Origin: Bacillota bacterium
GTDB lineage: Bacteria; Bacillota; Bacilli; Alicyclobacillales; SLC66
Length of the DNA: 36,216 nt
Assembly (NCBI GenBank): GCA_021805735.1
Contig: JAJZEE010000031.1
Span: forward strand, 1 to 36,216
Reading direction: 5' to 3'
Positions 34,600 through 36,216 of this stretch are shown here, piece by piece. The stretch's first letter is position 1. Every line of letters starts with the position of its first letter. The translations under genes were made by a program, and so were the position numbers. The notes beneath the pieces are model-generated. The model had not been told where the DNA came from and searched no databases. It saw nothing but the letters and a program-made list of their open reading frames with translations.

Positions 34600-35144
34600 A
34601 TGAGGCGGATGCCATAGTTCGGGAGATAGAAACGGTGCTGCAGGGCCTTCGTGATGAAGAGCTGGATCTGTTCGTCCAAACCATTTTTGCGGCCGGGCGC
34701 ATTTTTATCGTTGGTGAGGGCCGGACGGGCTTTATGATGAAGGCGTTTGCCATGAGACTGATGCATATGGGTATTTGCGTGTTTGTAGCCGGTGAAACTA
34801 TAACGCCTGCCATGATGACAGATGATCTCCTGATCGCGGGATCGGGTTCCGGTTCCACCCAGAGTGTTCTGCATGTTGCCCGTACCGCTGTCGACTTGGG
34901 CGCGCGTCTAATTGCCGTGACTGCGCATCCGGAGTCTCCTTTGGGGGAGTTGGCCGAGGCAGTGGTCCATATCGCCGCGGCTACAAAGGCGCGGTCAGAA
35001 GGTGAGGCAACCAGCGTACAACCTCTGAGCTCTCTTTTCGATCAATGCCTGCATGTTGTGCTGGATGCGACTTGTCTGCGCTTGCTGTCGCTCCTCAATG
35101 AGCAGTCCGAGAATCTGCTGAGAAGGCACACAAACATTGACTGA
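34596..35144 (+). CDS. hxlB: 6-phospho-3-hexuloisomerase
   Basis: 182 residues, one SIS domain. The isomerase pattern is strong: GEGRTGFMMKAFAMRLMHMGICVFVAGETITPAMMTDDLLIAGSGSGSTQSV, then GARLIAVTAHPESPLGELAEAVVHIAAATK and SLFDQCLHVVLDA. PHI interconverts D-arabino-3-hexulose 6-phosphate and fructose 6-phosphate, so the pathway product enters glycolysis. Its ATG overlaps the HPS-like stop. In RuMP methylotrophs and B. subtilis the pair detoxifies formaldehyde; here the sugar kinase, sugar-type repressor and binding protein point to sugar catabolism. Confidence 0.92.
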   Translation: MNEADAIVREIETVLQGLRDEELDLFVQTIFAAGRIFIVGEGRTGFMMKAFAMRLMHMGICVFVAGETITPAMMTDDLLIAGSGSGSTQSVLHVARTAVDLGARLIAVTAHPESPLGELAEAVVHIAAATKARSEGEATSVQPLSSLFDQCLHVVLDATCLRLLSLLNEQSENLLRRHTNID

Positions 35145-35491
35145 GCGCCCGATTCAGCGGATTCATGCGTCGATTCTGAAACCGATACCAGACATGGCGA
35201 TCCTGATCTAGCAAAGACTGCAGCTCTTTCAGAAATTTATGCTTGACACTTGATTTGAAAAGTAGTAGAAAGTGTTTATCAGTACTGAAACCGATACCAT
35301 TGAACAATTGGACAATGCTTGGCGAATTTGCATTCCAGTGCTGATTCCGATTGTTTTCTTGGTTAAATTGAAAACGGTTCCATTTGGGGCAAGTTGCCGG
35401 ATGATGGGAGTGATGCCACGGTAGTGGAACGAAGGAAGAGCGTAGCATTGTATGTTTCAGACAAGATCAATCATGGTTGAGGGGGATATGT
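35145..35491 (+). promoter_or_regulatory. Control region of the sugar-binding protein gene
   Basis: TTGACA (35243-35248), 17 bases, TAGAAA (35266-35271) form a promoter. Copies of the operator TGAAACCGATACCA lie at 35177-35190 (upstream of -35) and 35286-35299 (downstream of -10), 109 bases apart, about ten helical turns. This layout suits repression by a looped or bivalent LacI tetramer. No gene is seen in the stretch. Confidence 0.75.
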
Positions 35492-36216
35492 ATGCGATTG
35501 ACAAAACGGAATCTGGCCCTGGCGGCGGTAGTGAGTTTCACGGCCTTAAGTTCTCTTTCATGGACCTCTGCGGGATTCGCGAAGAGTCATAGTTTCAAAA
35601 CGTCGCCCGCGAATCTGCTGCAATCCATCAAGCGGCAGGTCGCAGCTATGGAGGGACCTGACACGGTCTGGACGGGTCCGACCACCGGCCCGAAAGCTGC
35701 GAAAGGCAAGTTTATCGTGTATCTATCCGGAATGGCGGGGAACAATCTGTCCCGTGACTATGGCATCTTTATGGCGCAAGCGGCCGCGAAGATCGGTTGG
35801 AAGTTCAAAGTGATCAACGCGAGCGGGAGCGCCTCCAGTTGGCTGAATGGATTGAACGAAGCCATTGCCCTTAAGCCAAACGGAATTGCCATGTTTGCAA
35901 ACGCCGCGACATTGCAGGGACCTATCCGCAAGGCTGTCGCGCGCGGCATTGTGTTGATCGGTCTGCACGCCTCTGCGGAGCCGGGGCCGAGACCGACGCG
36001 GCATTTGTTCACCAACATCGAGTCCAGTCCTGCACAGATAGGTCGCGCGGAGGCTGACTATGTCATTGCCAATTCGAATGGCAAAGCCAACGTCGTGGTG
36101 TTGACGCATAACGAATACGCGATTGCCTACACAAAATCCATGGCGACAAAGAACCAACTGACTGCGCTTCCCGGCATCCATGTCAAGGGGTATGTCAATG
36201 TTCCGGCGGCCAACTC
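35492..36216 (+). CDS. Sugar ABC transporter substrate-binding protein (partial)
   Basis: The frame is open to the window end, so only the first 241 residues are seen. A signal peptide (MRLTKRNLALAAVVSFTALSSLSWTSAGFA) precedes a ribose-binding-like fold: GKFIVYLSGMAGNNLSRDYGIFMAQAAAKIGWKFKVINASGSASSWLNGLNEAIALKPNGIAMFAN, then IVLIGLHASAEPGP and NIESSPAQIGRAEADYVI. The fold belongs to the periplasmic binding protein 4 type used by monosaccharide importers. ATG 35492 follows GAGGGGG. It should deliver the sugar that the kinase, HPS-like and PHI proteins process. Permease and ATPase genes probably follow beyond the window. Confidence 0.85.
   Translation, partial: MRLTKRNLALAAVVSFTALSSLSWTSAGFAKSHSFKTSPANLLQSIKRQVAAMEGPDTVWTGPTTGPKAAKGKFIVYLSGMAGNNLSRDYGIFMAQAAAKIGWKFKVINASGSASSWLNGLNEAIALKPNGIAMFANAATLQGPIRKAVARGIVLIGLHASAEPGPRPTRHLFTNIESSPAQIGRAEADYVIANSNGKANVVVLTHNEYAIAYTKSMATKNQLTALPGIHVKGYVNVPAAN

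Noticed and set aside
1-36216. CRISPR arrays, rRNA genes, insertion sequences and transposases
   Set aside because: Read through both strands; no regularly spaced repeats of CRISPR type, rRNA-like sequence or transposase motif was seen.

Overview
The window looks like a chromosome segment from a Gram-positive bacterium of the class Bacilli. The reasons are strong AGGAGG-type ribosome binding sites, frequent GTG and TTG starts, sigma-A type promoters, a GntR/LacI hybrid regulator of the kind known from Bacilli, and a carbohydrate ABC importer without its own ATPase. An Alicyclobacillaceae-like acidophile is possible, but that is inference; no rRNA or other marker gene is present.

Region 1 (1 to about 16,278) is the right part of an integrated mobile element. 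Its right end is the 3' half of a tRNA-Pro gene (16,234-16,278) with no matching 5' half, i.e. an att site. No integrase is visible, so it is probably left of the window. A long, tightly overlapping leftward operon encodes an excisionase-like helix-turn-helix protein, a prim-pol primase, a DUF3987 ATPase, a small protein, an SF2 helicase, a HAD phosphatase, two small unknown proteins, a Holliday-junction-resolvase-like nuclease, a small-terminase-like HTH protein, two unknown proteins, a 1003-residue tape-measure-like protein with a C-terminal glucosaminidase domain, and two membrane-anchored proteins of unknown function. A separate leftward pair encodes an ImmA/IrrE peptidase and a two-helix membrane protein. 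Rightward genes sit at both ends (a small HTH protein and a 437-residue zinc-ribbon protein). No large terminase, portal, capsid or other tail gene is seen. The layout suggests a phage satellite, a plasmid-like integrated replicon or a deleted prophage. A 9-bp iteron array at 11,849-11,963 is the best candidate origin.

Region 2 (about 16,279-31,604) is a chromosomal alpha-mannan utilisation locus. After a degraded SEC-C remnant, a leftward GntR/LacI hybrid regulator is divergent from a rightward gene run: two sugar ABC permeases, a solute-binding protein, secreted GH76 endo-alpha-1,6-mannanase, cytoplasmic GH38 alpha-mannosidase, a secreted 1006-residue three-part protein ending in a GH76-like domain, cytoplasmic GH125 exo-alpha-1,6-mannosidase and a Cys-type sulfatase. 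The likely flow is extracellular cutting of a fungal or yeast type mannan, import of mannooligosaccharides, and cytoplasmic trimming to mannose.

Region 3 (31,639-36,216) is a second sugar locus: a KdgR-like LacI repressor (leftward), divergent from a KDG-kinase-like PfkB kinase, a 3-hexulose-6-phosphate synthase-like protein, a 6-phospho-3-hexuloisomerase, and a sugar-binding protein that runs off the window. Three 14-bp operator copies (TGAAACCGATACCA) and one diverged copy lie at the promoters, defining an apparent local regulon. The pairing of a sugar kinase and importer with the HPS/PHI pair is unusual for the formaldehyde-fixing RuMP cassette and may mark an uncharacterised hexulose catabolic route.
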